NCBI GenBank assembly: GCA_961205875.1
Contig: OY540809.1
Location: 16,690,267-16,754,266 of the forward strand
Reading direction: 5' to 3'
Length of the DNA: 64,000 nt
Source of the DNA: Sialis fuliginosa
Lineage: Eukaryota; Arthropoda; Insecta; Megaloptera; Sialidae
Part shown: piece after piece, positions 39,901 through 52,261 of the stretch
Numbering within the stretch: position 1 is the stretch's first letter
How the letters are laid out: every line of letters begins with the position of its first letter
The notes under the pieces: generated by a model
Databases searched by the model: none
What the model saw: only the letters and a program-made list of their open reading frames with translations
What the model was told of the DNA's origin: nothing
Translations under genes and position numbers: made by a program

Positions 39901-40244
39901 AAGTGAAGTTAGTCACTTTGGCTTAAATATTTGGGTAAAAATTAATTTTTTTGACTGTGGTTTTCTTTGATCGATATTTTATCATTTTCTGAAATGTCTG
40001 TTTATTTTAGGTGTTCGACGATGTTGCAGTTGAACTGACAATGGCATTACTTCAATTTTTCCAATCGAAGCCAGACGAAGAGCAGTTATTCCGTTGCATG
40101 AAAGCATTAGCCCGTTTCACACAAATTAGTGGACAGGAAGTTCCGCAGTTAATACAAATGATTGGACCAGATCCAAAAACATTTAAAGGCATTTCAGAGA
40201 GAATCGATGAACAGATTACTCAGATTTCACGCAAAATTCGTTGA
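33981..40244 (+). CDS. DESI1: DESI1-type deSUMOylating isopeptidase fused to a PUL domain
   Basis: Ten exons are predicted: 33981-34065, 34128-34219, 35553-35659, 36176-36433, 37660-37832, 37897-38063, 38126-38461, 38524-38712, 39703-39759 and 40011-40244. All phases fit; the product is 565 residues. The first 165 residues are a PPPDE cysteine peptidase with catalytic His37 (GIWHTS) and Cys106 (HNCNNFS), closely matching human DESI1. It then continues through a charged coiled coil ([20 protein letters not shown]) into an acidic linker and an armadillo-like PUL domain. Features such as [20 protein letters not shown] and [20 protein letters not shown] recall the PUL domain of PLAA, which binds p97/Cdc48. 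If the donor at 36434 is not used, the fourth exon reads to a stop at 36488, giving a 198-residue DESI1-like protein. Alternatively, the 3' exons are a separate gene starting at the ATG at 37819, but the open frame runs through that ATG and phases match DESI1. Confidence 0.82.
34280..34405. mobile_element. small TA-flanked MITE in DESI1 intron 2
   Basis: Ends GGGTTCTGTAG and CTATGGAACCC are near-inverse and flanked by TA (34278-34279 and 34406-34407). It is 126 bp and non-coding. The AGGGTTCCGTA-type end is common in insect MITEs. Confidence 0.6.
36434..36488 (+). other. alternative 3' end of DESI1 exon 4 (short isoform)
   Basis: These 55 bases are coding only if the internal donor gctag|gtctga is skipped. 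The tail then reads [17 protein letters not shown] before a stop, giving a 198-residue protein, near the 168 residues of human DESI1. The following 1.1 kb has several AATAAA-like signals (for example near 36783 and 36830), so a short transcript is possible. Confidence 0.5.
39042..39554 (-). mobile_element. internally deleted mariner element in DESI1-PUL intron
   Basis: Ends aggtgtgtaaaaaaattctg and, inverted, aggtgtgcaaaaaagttctg enclose a minus-strand fragment of mariner transposase (39454-39107). It includes [19 protein letters not shown] and [16 protein letters not shown], the last two catalytic-region motifs of the D,D34D domain. The N-terminal HTH and the first catalytic Asp are missing at only 513 bp, so it is non-functional. 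It lies in the intron between the 38524-38712 and 39703-39759 exons. Confidence 0.88.
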
Positions 40245-41035
40245 AAAATTATGTTAATACAGTTTCGTTGTTGTTTTTTTGTTATCTCTATAAATTTTTA
40301 TTATTTTACTAAGTATTACTGACTTCTCTTTTTTAACGACTGAGTATTTGAAATATAGGTAAGTGTGATTTTTAAGTCATTTCAATTTGTATGTTTTTAT
40401 ATTCTTCTTTGTTAATACTATTATTATGTATTTGAAATAATAATAAATTATATAATCTCCACTTCATGTTTTGTTTTTGTTACCTAATTTTAGCAATGGT
40501 AAGGTAAGAAATCAGAATATTTAGAACAGTTATAATCATCTATATTAAATTTTACAAAGAAGCAGTCAATTATTTCAAATTTACATTTATGGAATATGTT
40601 TTACATAAATTTAAATAACATCTAATTCTTGATGAAAAATGAGAAAACATTTTAAACTCATTTATTATTTGTGACTTTTTGGTAAGTGTTCAGTTTTTTT
40701 TTTGTTCAAGAATTTGAAGTAAATAAAAGTAGCTAATATAAACACGTAAAAAATGATAACATTACTATATAAAATAATTATAATTAAGCAATTTAATTAG
40801 CATTAATTAAGTCTTTAAACGAATAATGCTTCTATAAATAAACAAGTTTGTACACATATATTAAACGTATCGTGTGCGGCCGGCTAACTTCTACATTGCT
40901 TCCTGAAACAGTGTCTTCTACTAAACCATCCCGATGTTGAATACACTCGAGTATTTTCTTGACGTACACAATATTAAGCTCATGAACATATAAATGCGTG
41001 TTAACAAATAGAATAAATGAACAACAAAATCAAAT
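40245..41035. other. converging 3' region of DESI1-PUL and FNTA
   Basis: This is 3' UTR-type AT-rich sequence for both genes. No other gene or repeat is recognised. Confidence 0.4.
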
Positions 41036-42016
41036 TTAAGAATCATTTTGTTCTGTTTGTTCGAGATCATTCGATAATTTTTTCCAGTATTTTTCTCTAA
41101 TCGTATCGTACTCTGTCGCTAACTCGTCACAAAGTAGTTTCCCTAATTCTTTTGTCAGCCAGCGATCTCCTGATCCTCCTTCGCTTTCTGCACAACTTTC
41201 AGAACACATGTCCACTATCATTGCCAAAAGGAACGGTGATCGATTTCCAGAAGTGTACAACTCTTCGCAAAACTGTTGAACTGCTGCATTTTTACTGACT
41301 CCGTTCTCGTGTAACAACAGCCCGCGTAAATAATTCCATGCACTCTCATTTTCTTTGGTAATGTTGATTTTATTCAACGCATACTCTACTTCTGATTTAA
41401 GTACATCTTCTGTAAACCCTGTCGTGTTGTTAATAATGAAGTAACGATGGTTCCAAGCGGAATTATTTCTAAGATCTTCGTGTAACAGTTGATTTACATA
41501 ATCCAATTCATTTTCAAACAGATTAAACGTTTTGATACTCCATTGACGATGTTGCCATGCGTGATAGTTTTTAGCATCTTTCGTTAAGATTTTTGCGGTG
41601 AAATTAAGCTCATCTTTTCCATTGTTCAACCATTCAACTATTATTCTACGGTGATGCCACACTTGGTAGTTCTTTGGGTTCTCTTTGATGATTCGTTCAA
41701 TATATAAAAGTTCTTTATTTAGGTCTTCTTTTAAAGATTTTAATATTTCTCTTCGGTACTGCCACACAGTGTAATTAGCTGGGTTCATATCTATAGCATC
41801 TTCTGTTAGTTTTAAAGCTCGTTCGCTTTTTTCAGAAGACTGTAAAATAGCTCTAAAATAGTCGTAAACGTCCTGGAATTGTTCGGAATACGAAATAGCG
41901 ACAATTGGATTTTCGCTATCATCCTGAGGTATTGGTTTTACATCTTTCCACTCTGGTCTGTCTTTATAAAGTACGTATTCTTTTTCTAAAAACTCACTAC
42001 TGTTACTATCTGCCAT
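41036..42016 (-). CDS. FNTA: Protein farnesyltransferase/geranylgeranyltransferase I alpha subunit
   Basis: Intronless 326-residue protein on the minus strand, ATG at 42016-42014. Five protein-prenyltransferase alpha repeats are visible: NYTVWQYRREIL, NYQVWHHRRIIVEWL, NYHAWQHRQWSIKTF, NNSAWNHRYFIINN and NESAWNYLRGLL. The N-terminus carries VYDYFRAILQSSEKSERALK, with the EYFRA-like motif typical of the subunit. It forms heterodimers with FNTB (farnesylation) or PGGT1B (geranylgeranylation) that lipidate CaaX proteins such as Ras and Rho in the cytosol. The length is a little below the human 379 because the proline-rich N-terminal extension is absent, as in other invertebrates. RABGGTA is excluded by the short length and missing leucine-rich repeats. 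Confidence 0.97.
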   Translation of the reverse strand: MADSNSSEFLEKEYVLYKDRPEWKDVKPIPQDDSENPIVAISYSEQFQDVYDYFRAILQSSEKSERALKLTEDAIDMNPANYTVWQYRREILKSLKEDLNKELLYIERIIKENPKNYQVWHHRRIIVEWLNNGKDELNFTAKILTKDAKNYHAWQHRQWSIKTFNLFENELDYVNQLLHEDLRNNSAWNHRYFIINNTTGFTEDVLKSEVEYALNKINITKENESAWNYLRGLLLHENGVSKNAAVQQFCEELYTSGNRSPFLLAMIVDMCSESCAESEGGSGDRWLTKELGKLLCDELATEYDTIREKYWKKLSNDLEQTEQNDS

Positions 42017-42758
42017 TTCAACAACGACTTGAAAACCCCGTGAAAGTAGTTATTAAAATAGAAATAAACGTAAAACACCGATAGATGTAAGTTTTTGGCG
42101 TTTTTGACATTGACTGATAAGAATATTTTCTAGTATTATAATGAATTTAAGTTGGTATTATTGATCACTTGTTATATTTATTATTCTCTGCACTGAATGT
42201 CAATAAAATCAGCTGCTCGGAAGTTTTATTTGTTGATTATTTTGATAAGATTTTAATAAAAAATTTAAATTCTGCATAATATTTAAAATACTAAAAAAAT
42301 ATAGCAATTGGTTAGAAATCACGTAATAAATTTATATACACAATAATCTATTGAAATTTGATTACTATTATTTAGAAATAAAATAAACTTTTAATGCTTG
42401 GAGATTGCTGCATGCTGTGTAGTTTTCTAAAAAATAAGTTAACAAAATGCTTTTTTAATTTTTTTAAGTATATATATATCTCAAATAACCATTAAAATAT
42501 TGAAATAAGAATTTTGTAACAATAATAATTCATCACGTAGAATGAACTTGACTTTTACACCTATCACTTATGTTTTCATGAATATTCAATTAGAACTTCA
42601 TTCTTTTTTTCACGAATTTATAATTTACATGACTTAATAATGACTATTTATTAATTTTGAATAATAATGAGTATGTGAACAAAAAATACAATCACTGTTT
42701 TATTCATTAATTTCTTTCATTTTAATTTCAGATAAACTAAAATCAATCCACAATAAAA
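42017..42758. promoter_or_regulatory. shared upstream region of FNTA and MBOAT7
   Basis: 742 bases lie between the divergent starts. It is AT-rich and contains a likely splice acceptor (taatttcag at 42731) just before the MBOAT7 ATG, implying an upstream non-coding exon of MBOAT7. No motif is assigned. Confidence 0.45.
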
Positions 42759-44596
42759 ATGGATTTTGATGACATCGTTTATTTATCATTATTACTTTTT
42801 TCAATTGGTTTTGGTCAAGTGTACCGAAAAATTCCTGACATTGAGCAGAAAAAATTTATTGGAACTGCAATTGGCTTGCTCATTGCTATCATAGTATCGG
42901 GTGTACATATTTTACACCCGATAATTTGCACAATTATCAATGCTTGCATTATATTTTTTATCAATAAACGGTACGTAACCTGCACAAAATACATTTATAT
43001 CTATTGATTTATATACATTTATTTTAGAATATGCCATCTTGTAAGTTTCGCTTATTCTTTTTCACATTTAATTTTCTTCCGTTCGACTGAATACTTTGGG
43101 ATTCCATATCCTCCGGCCCACACAAACTTGGTACAGATGATTCTAACTCTGAAACTTGTCGGACTTGCATTTGAAGTTAATTCTGCATACTATAAAAAGA
43201 AAGAAGCACAATCGGTGGATGAAAAGAATAATATAAATGAAAAAATATTGAATATTTCATTTATAGAACTATTTCACTATGCTTTTAACTATGTCGGTGG
43301 CTTAACAGGTAAAAACGTAAATAAAATATCTAAATAATATTTATAATAAATAAACGTATTAATATAGGTCCGTATTATTCATATAAAACGTATTACGATC
43401 ATTTTCATAAACCATATTCAAAGTTTGGAGATTGTCAGCGAGCTACATTCGATAAATTGAAATGGGTGCCAATGTTCATTTTTCTTTTCTTGACAATAAC
43501 TTATATTTGGCCATTTTCAGTAAGTAAATATATCCTAGCTTCTGGGTGAAACCTGCAATTTAAAAAAAAAATCTTGAATGAATTGGTTTATACCTCGAAG
43601 CTAAGGATCAGTATTAATTTGTCATATATATATTTCAAATTGTGTATTTATTTCAGTATGCAAACACTGATGAGTTTTACGAACAAAGATCATTGTTGTA
43701 CAGATTGTGGTATGTAATTCCTACATTTGCTTGGTTCCGGATGAGAATATACATAGGGCTGACACTTTCTGAATGTGTGTGTACCATGGCCGGACTTGGA
43801 ATCTATCCGAAAACAGCTGACTCGAAGCCTGGTCTAGGACCTTCAAAAGAATACGATGAAATGTAAATACAAATTAGATTTTATGTTTTAATAGATAAGA
43901 TAATGGATGGCTAATATCAATGTTATTTAATCTTCAGAACTGAAGAAACTGCTTCAACAGTTGAGTACGATTTCCAAACAATATACAACATTAACCCGTA
44001 CGGAGCTGACTTTTGTGTAACATTCCGTCAAGGTATGAAGCACTGGAATATGTGTATCCAATATTGGCTTGCGGTCAACATTTATAAAAGATTCCCAATC
44101 AGGGCATTGAGGTATCGCGCTGTCAGTATTATTTTACAATGCACATACAATAACACATTCTTTCATTACAGGGTGACGGCTACAATGTTTGTTTCTGCCT
44201 TTTGGCATGGAGTGTACGCAGGATATTATTTCTGTATTTGCGGTGCACCTTTCTATCTTCCTGTTGAAGATTTGTATTATAAGTTGCTCAGAAAAGATGC
44301 TCAAGGACGTGTAAGTATCAAGAATTTAATAAAGTATATTAAATATTAAATTAAAATATGTTTTTTAGATGGCAACAGTTCTCGATTGGGTGTTTTGGGT
44401 TTTCAAGATGTCGGCCTTCTCATATTTAGGAATGGCTTTCCATTTACTGTCAATTGAACGTGTGATGAAGTATTATAATTCGATATACCACGTAGGAGCG
44501 ATTATGACGGCCATATTTTATGTAGTAGGGACGTACGTTACGATGTCAAAGAAAAAAAGTAAAGCGAATAAAAGCACAAATGATAAGACTGATTAA
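42759..44596 (+). CDS. MBOAT7: Lysophosphatidylinositol acyltransferase 1 (MBOAT7)
   Basis: Seven exons: 42759-42970, 43028-43308, 43368-43519, 43657-43862, 43938-44111, 44172-44310 and 44369-44596. All are in phase; the product is 463 residues, close to the human 472. It is a multi-pass membrane-bound O-acyltransferase with hydrophobic segments along its length. The two MBOAT active-site residues are Asn321 (GMKHWNMC) and His354 (SAFWHGVY); the corresponding human residues are about Asn321 and His356. The block YDFQTIYNINPYGADFCV is specific to MBOAT7 over LPCAT3/MBOAT5. It transfers arachidonoyl-CoA to lysophosphatidylinositol in the endoplasmic reticulum; the fly orthologue is farjavit. 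The C-terminus is Lys-rich (SKKKSKANK), as for ER proteins. TSC2 follows 770 bases downstream. Confidence 0.95.
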
Positions 44597-45367
44597 TTTG
44601 TTATTATTTAATATTACATTTCTAAACAAAGTATTTTATTGTTTGATATCTGCCATCGCAAGTTTATTTACAATATTTTGATATACTTATATATTTTATT
44701 TATGTGTTTTCAAAAGACTCTCTCAGTTATAAGTAGTAATATTATAGAAGAATTAAATTCAAATTGATGGTCTGTACCAAAGGCTCAAATTAAAATAATA
44801 TAATATAGTTATCGATAGTTAAATTTACATTCTAAAAACCATAGAATTCCATTTTGCCATAATGTCGGCTCTAATATGCTATAAATTGAATTAAGTAATT
44901 TCTAGAAGTATTATGTCACGAAACAGAAGACATTTTATTTTATGGTCTCAATGTCTCAATGACAATTAGTTGAATTTTGTATTTTTTGTATTGATACAGT
45001 AATAATATAAATATAAAGATTTAATATTGTTATTTAGGATCAAGTGAATATTATATATATTTTATTTAATATTTAATACATTTTATTTTATGTTATACTG
45101 TATATTATATTGATTGTTAATAAATATGTATATACTTATTTGAAATTTGCTATTATTATAAATATAAATCAAACAACTTTATTTTCTTAGCCATAAAATT
45201 GTATTGATTTATTTCTACAATGAAATATAATTTAATTTTCATCAATCCGGGCCTGAACTTTCACAGCTTTGACATGTCAAATATTGTTCGGTATATTTTA
45301 GGTTATGTAATTTATAATTTGATAAGAATAATTTAGACAATACAAGACAAAAATAATAATTTTCACA
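44597..45367. other. intergenic region between MBOAT7 and TSC2
   Basis: MBOAT7 3' UTR and AT-rich spacer leading to the TSC2 start. Several AATAAA-like signals occur (for example near 45118). No gene is seen. Confidence 0.4.
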
Positions 45368-48300
45368 ATGAGTTCGAAAGATACCATGGAGAAAGTCAAA
45401 CAGTTCTTTCGTTTTAACAGTAAAAGCGGTTCTGGTAAGGCAATTAATTAATATTAATAATTGTAACAACAGATAAAGAGTAAATATATTGATTACAGCA
45501 ACCCTTCGGAATAGAGATTTTGTCTTAACACCAGAAATAGAGAAAGAAATAAGCTCAGAAACTCCAACACACCGTAGAATAAAAACTATAAAGGAATTGA
45601 GTGAAATAGTTTTAGCAAATCGATTAGAAGAAGTGAGATTTATATAAATAAAACAATGTTGATTTTAGTTGAATTCATTTATTAATTAAAATTCTCTTTC
45701 TAGAAAGCGATTGTAAAATTATGGTACTGCATGCAAGATCTTTTATCAGATAAAAATCGTGATACTCGTCATGTTTCATTTAATTTTATTTGCTGTTTGG
45801 TTCGCGGACAACCTGAGAGACTGGGACTGTTACGTGTCCATTTCTTTCGATTGGTTAAAGAACATACGATTCCAGATGATACTTTGCCTAGATTTGAATT
45901 ATTGCAAAACCTGATAGAAAACGGAAAGTATATTATATATTTCGAAGAAGAGGTAAATATTATTACTTTTTACAATTTATTTGCGGAGTGTAATTAGTTT
46001 TTCTATTTTAAGATTGCACCATTTTTAATTGAATGGATGCCGGACATAACGGCTATAGGAAAAACACTTGAATTTCTAAATGTACTTGTTAACTTGATCA
46101 AATACCATGCATCTTACGTAGATCAAGACGTAATCACAGCCACCGTTACGTAAGTGATTAATTAATTACAACACGAACTTATGCAATAGTTAAAATATCA
46201 CGTTCATTTTCAGAAACACTTGTCTTCTGTGCTGTAACTCTGGTAACCAGCAAGCTACAGTTCTAGCCTGTTTACAAGTACTCGATACTATCGTGTGTTA
46301 TAGTATTTTGCCAAATGAATCTCTCCCTACTTTCATTGCAGCTCTTTGTCGTACTGTCAACCATGAAATATACTGTCAGAACAGTTGGAAGGTATTTATT
46401 ATATAAAATATTAATCAAAATAACTACTTTTAACATAATTGTTTTGTATAGATAATGCGAAATTTACTTGGAACGCATCTGGGTCATTCTGCTTTATTTA
46501 CGATGTGCCGTGTTTTACAAGAACCGGCTCTGGCTTCAGATGCTGGGTTGCTGAGAGGTGCTGTATTCCATATTAACATGGGTCTCTGGGGTCGACATCG
46601 AGTCCAGTCGTTGCATTGTACTCCAGCCGCTGTGTTACCGTCTTTCATACAAGTATGTGGTTTTTTTTTATATACATTTTTCTACTTGAAAAAAAACCTC
46701 ATATATAGTGTTGTAACTTGGTTTATATAAAGTATTTATAAAACTTTAAATTGTTATTTACCATTTAATTTTATAAAAATAAACATTTCAGGCTATTAAA
46801 AGCAACCATCCTGTAGTACTTTATGAAATAATGCTTAGCGTTCAAAGGTTAGTTAACAAATATGGATCTGAACTGCAAGATCCTACGTGGGACATAATAC
46901 TCGACGTGATCGAATCGATTATTGAACATATAGGTGATATTTTCATTCAGCATAATCGATATCATTTATAATAATGATATTGAATTATTTTCTAGAATCA
47001 AATCCTTCTAGCACTCTTGTCGTGAGCCACCTTCATGACACGTTATTCAATATTGAGCAGCTTATGGAGCTGGGACAGTATAACGGATCGATAAAAAGAA
47101 CATTTGAAGTTATTGAAAGATGTGCACCAGCACGATCAGTAAGTAGTAATTACTAATGTTTAACAATGGTTTGAACAGTTAATCCTTAATACAGTTTTGT
47201 TAGGATTTTACACACGAGCAATTTATATATTATTAAATTAAATATTGTACAATTTTCAGGAAGAATCTGTGTTAAGACTTGTAATTTATTTGGCAACTTC
47301 AATAGTGCCGACACGCCACTTGTGGCTTAGCAAGTTGAACTCATTATTAGAGCGATATTTCAAACAGGAATCAAGAACTAACGTTAGGAAGAAGGTTTTA
47401 GACGTTTTAAGTAACGTAATTAAAGTAAATAGGTAATTGTTTGTATTTATTATTGATATTTAGTTTCAATTTATTTAAATTTTGAATATACTTTATAGAT
47501 CTGTGTATGAAGATGAATTAATGGACCGAATCGTATTGGTACACTTGCAGAACGTGGCTTCCGATCCTGATATAATAATAAGGAATGCGACGGCAGAACT
47601 TATAATACAGTTGTCTTTGGAATGTGACTCAAAACGCTGTCTGGAATTATTAGATATTTTGGAAAAGCTTTTGAAACGGCCGTTTGAGACCAGTTCCGAT
47701 GGATCATCGTTGACCAACGAAATGGATATTCTGGATGTAAAAACAGTCATAGATGGTCTTGTCCGTTTGTTTATGGTGAAAATCCACTCACAGCCAGTAC
47801 ATGCGGTGAGAATTTACAAAATGCTCGTGTCGCATTTGGAAATCCATTACAACAGACCTCACGTCTTTGAAAATATTAACCACATCAGGTACAAGGTACT
47901 TGAAGGCTTTATGAAGATCCGTGCAAACAATATGTACCACATCGGTTACCCGGACGGTATCGGGAGTTCTGCAAGTGCAATCAGATTCAGCCCGTACTTG
48001 ACTCTGGCTGGGTCGTGTATCATTTGCGGTGTTTCTGGAGGGGGAGCGGCTGCTCCGGGCTCTCCGCCTCCAAACAGCCCTGCTGCCGCCTTCACAAATA
48101 TACTCTCTCTGTCAACGCAGCTGCCCCATGCCCCCTGCATACTGACGCACGTCTCGCTCAAGAGAGGCTTTAAAGCAGTTGTCACGTGTCTTAAACAAGA
48201 GAAAGGTAATGTACAATTATCCACACAGTGAAATAATTTGTGATAGAAATATTTTAAATAGATTTCTTATGCTGTTGAACAGAAAATGTCAATGTGGAAT

Positions 48301-51300
48301 TGTTTATATAATTGCAGATTGGGAAGTTTTACGAATGGTGCTTCAAGAAATACCTAAAGTTATGGAAAATAAGTCACTGATACTCTCTCGACAAGGTAAC
48401 AATGATGTAGAACTGTTAGCGACCGCCCTGTGTAATATGGTATGTTATATTATTTAAGAAATAGCACATACTTTTATATTTTGAAGTCTTTAAATTTTTC
48501 TAAATTAACATAAACTTGTCAAATATAATTATGATTATTTATTTCAGATTACAGAAAAATCTTGCGGTTTTCCTGAAACTCTTTACAATATTACAACTAA
48601 AATGACCCGTTCAGATTTCCATTCTCACATTTTACCTGTTTTGGCAAGCCTCGCCTCGTATCACGCATATCTGGAGAGTTCTTTACAAAAGAAACTGGTC
48701 CGCTGTTTAACAAAGTATGACAGATATCTATTGATTGTAGTATGGAAATCAAAACGACTCTGGCTTTGAATTGTTTAATAAGATACATGACCATTGTTTT
48801 AGATCTGGTTTAGTGTCTCGCTATTCGCGTACGTGTATAGTTGCATTGACTACGTGTGCGCTCGAAATGAGGGAAATAATGATTAAATTACTACCTGAGG
48901 TATTGCTGGATTTGTCTAAACTTTCTGCTACAGTTAACATTGCTATTCCTATTCTGGAGTTCTTGTCAGGTAGATACTATATTTAATTATCATTGATTCA
49001 GTAGCTATACTACATATAATAAAAATCTACTTTTCAGTTCTTACGTGTCTTCCGAATATATTTGCAAGTTTTGTTGGAGATCAGTACATGTCGGTATTTG
49101 CTATGTGTATGCCGTATACTAACCCGTTAAAGTACAATCACTACACCGTGTCTCTAGCACACCATGTTATCGCTATGTGGTTCTTAAAATGCAGGTTACC
49201 ATTCAGAAGAGACTTTGTTAAATTTATTACGACGGTAAGAATGTCCATTTGGAACATAAAACAGTTTTACAACAATATTCTTTTATTAGGGACTGAAAAC
49301 AAATGCTAGAGTACCATTCGAAGAGGGTCAATTCTACAAACCTGATCTAGCGATGTTGAATGAAGATTCTAGCAATCGTAAACGTAGCTCGAGTTTAACT
49401 GAGCAGGGATCCCGCGGCGGCCGACGTGGGGAGAGACTTCCTGGCCGATTAGATGTACGGGACCTACGACCACCGATAGATGAGGCCTTAAATATGTTTC
49501 ATACGGAATTAACAGAGACCTGTGTGGATTTGATGGCCCGATATACATTTTCTCCTTGTTCAGTACTTCCTAAACGGTTAGTTTCTACATTTATAATACT
49601 TTAATTCGGCGATTAACGTTTATTTCTTGTTTCCAGGCTTCCGACTGCTGAGTTCTTGCTGGCCGGTGGCCAGTCAATGACTTGGCTGGTCGGTAACAAA
49701 CTGATAACGGTAACGACAAGTGGTTGTTCACAGAAAGCGCTGAAGAATGGACTCTGTGATAAGTGTCTGTACATCTGCAAGTCTGAGTCTTTTGTTACAC
49801 CAGACAGCGACTCTAAACGGTACATAATTCTTATATATACAAAATATGGTACATTTGAAATTTAAAATAATTCTAACTGCGCATATTCAGGTCATTTATA
49901 CAATTTAGTTACAGTAAATCAAACCTGATGCATTCGACAAGCGGAGAGGATTCTCAGAGCAACCGAGTGACGCGTCAGAACTCATCTGAGGTACAGAAAT
50001 CTTCGCAAGACTCGCCTGTCGAAGAGAAAAAAGATGTGGTGCCATCTTCGAATGGAGCTGCCGCGCCTAGCGAGAAGCTCGAGCAGCTGCCAAACAAACT
50101 GCACCAGCTGCTGCATGCAGGAAAGTATGAATCGAGGAATGAGAGATTGTTGTGCGCTTGTTGGTGCCAGGGCTGGGCCGAGGTAAGTAATTATTTATAT
50201 TTAAACTGTTTCATATTTGTCAAGATATTTTTTGTAAGGTTTACGTTCGAAGACCGACAGGAGATATGTCGTGGGTCATGCGAATACAGAATCAGATCAG
50301 CCAATCGAATACAACTCAAGATATACCTTTCAATGAACTCAGTACGTTGTATCTTCCTTCGCTCGATCGTAAAAAATCAGAGACCGATACAAAAACCGAT
50401 GAAAGTGATGCTGATTCTACTTTAGATAGATCTGGCAGTTTCAAAAGTAGTGCAGTATCAAGTGCTATTAATATTCCAGGTAATTTTATTTTAAAGTGTT
50501 TAATTATGTTTATTATATTATGTTGTTTTCTAAGGTTCACCGTTAAATCAAATGTCATCGTGCCAAGATTCCCATGAAAGTATAAACGATGATTTAGAAA
50601 ATGATTATTACGAAGATAACGGAAAATCAAGAAATCCTGTTCGAAGGTCGAACTCTAGTCCAGAAATGTCCGCAAGTTGGAAGAACCCGTTCATGAACCA
50701 AGACAAAACCAAAGCATATGATTATTGCAACGATGATGCACCGACCGAAGTTAGCCAAAAAAAACCCAAGAACTATGGAAAAGATATGAGGGTTTCTTGT
50801 GAAGCAATACCTGAAGAAATTATCGGACTGGGTACAACTCCTCCTGAAAGTGTTTTACCCACTGATTTCACTCACCCTACACTCTTAAGTTGTCACAGTT
50901 ATCCGGGTACAGTCGTACCACCAGGGTCGACTGCAGAAGTGATAAAACCATCCGCAACAGTACCTGCTTCTCCGATATCAATTGAGAATGCTCCATACCA
51001 AGCTGATGTATTTAAAAGCATCAAACAACCGGAGATCTTAGAAAAAGATAAAATACAAGAGAGGCCCAAGAATCTACCTGTTTTAAATAAGCAAGATTTG
51101 CAGCCTCTGACAGTTAAACCACCGCAGTCTCCCACGCAGACTTCTCCAAGGTTTTCCAAAGACAAAGTCATGGACAAGCAAATGAAGTTCAGACAAAGTG
51201 TGGAGAGCGTCAACAGTGATAGAATATCAGATACGTTGTTGATGCCCCTGAGAAGAGATCGTGGACATACTATTTCAGTCATGAGTCCAGCAAGAAAGCC

Positions 51301-52223
51301 TAAAATACGAAGGGGTAATTCTCCACGCGGAAAAGAGACACCGAAATCAGGAATCAATCCGAGTTTTGTGTTTCTGCAATTGTATCATTCGGCTAATTTT
51401 GGTAATGATAAACCACTACTGGTTAGTCAGAGTCAGATGATACAGCGAGGTTTACAACTCTTAGATCATATTCCACCTTACGAGACGCATAAAATAGGTG
51501 TCGTCTACGTCGGACCCGGACAATGCAACAATCAGGTGGCAATTCTGCGTAATGCTTATGGTTCTTTACGTTACGTTAAATTTCTACAAGAACTAGGCAC
51601 GCTTATTAAGTTGCAAGATGTAGATTCTCAAAGACACTTTCTCGGAGGTGAGTCGTGTTAATAATAATTAGAGCTGTTGTAAATATTTTCTATTGTTTGT
51701 AATAGGTCTGGACGAAAACGGTAAAGATGGAAAATTTGCATACATCTGGCAAGACGACATAGTACAAATGGTATTTCATGTGGCAACTTTGATGCCGAGC
51801 GAAGACAACGATCCATCTTGCAACGAGAAAAAGAAACATATAGGAAATGACTTTGTGTGTATTGTTTATAACGAGAGTGGTGAAGAATATAATTTACAGA
51901 CAATGACAGTAAGTTTTTTTTTATAATTGATTGTAAGGATGCATGATACAATTAATACAGATATGGCATTCCAGAGTTTCATTTTGGCACTGTTCTGTGG
52001 ATGACGTCACAAGATAGTTTGTATATTTTACATGTGGTTAATATGTTTATATGGATACATAACACAGTTTTTTACTTTCTTATACCATGTATATGAAATA
52101 TACATTAGTATAAGTAAGTATAGTGAAGCCGATTTTTTTCGAACCTCGGATTTTGACGGAATTATCTATTTTGACCTTCCCTTAATCCATTCTGACTATT
52201 TTTGCCATGATGTCTGTGTGTCC

Positions 52224-52261
<38 letters not shown>

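Noticed and set aside
37819..40244. Separate gene starting at the ATG at 37819 instead of a DESI1 fusion
   Set aside because: The frame is open and coiled-coil-like upstream of this ATG and begins at an acceptor in phase with a DESI1 internal donor; kept as the alternative model to test.
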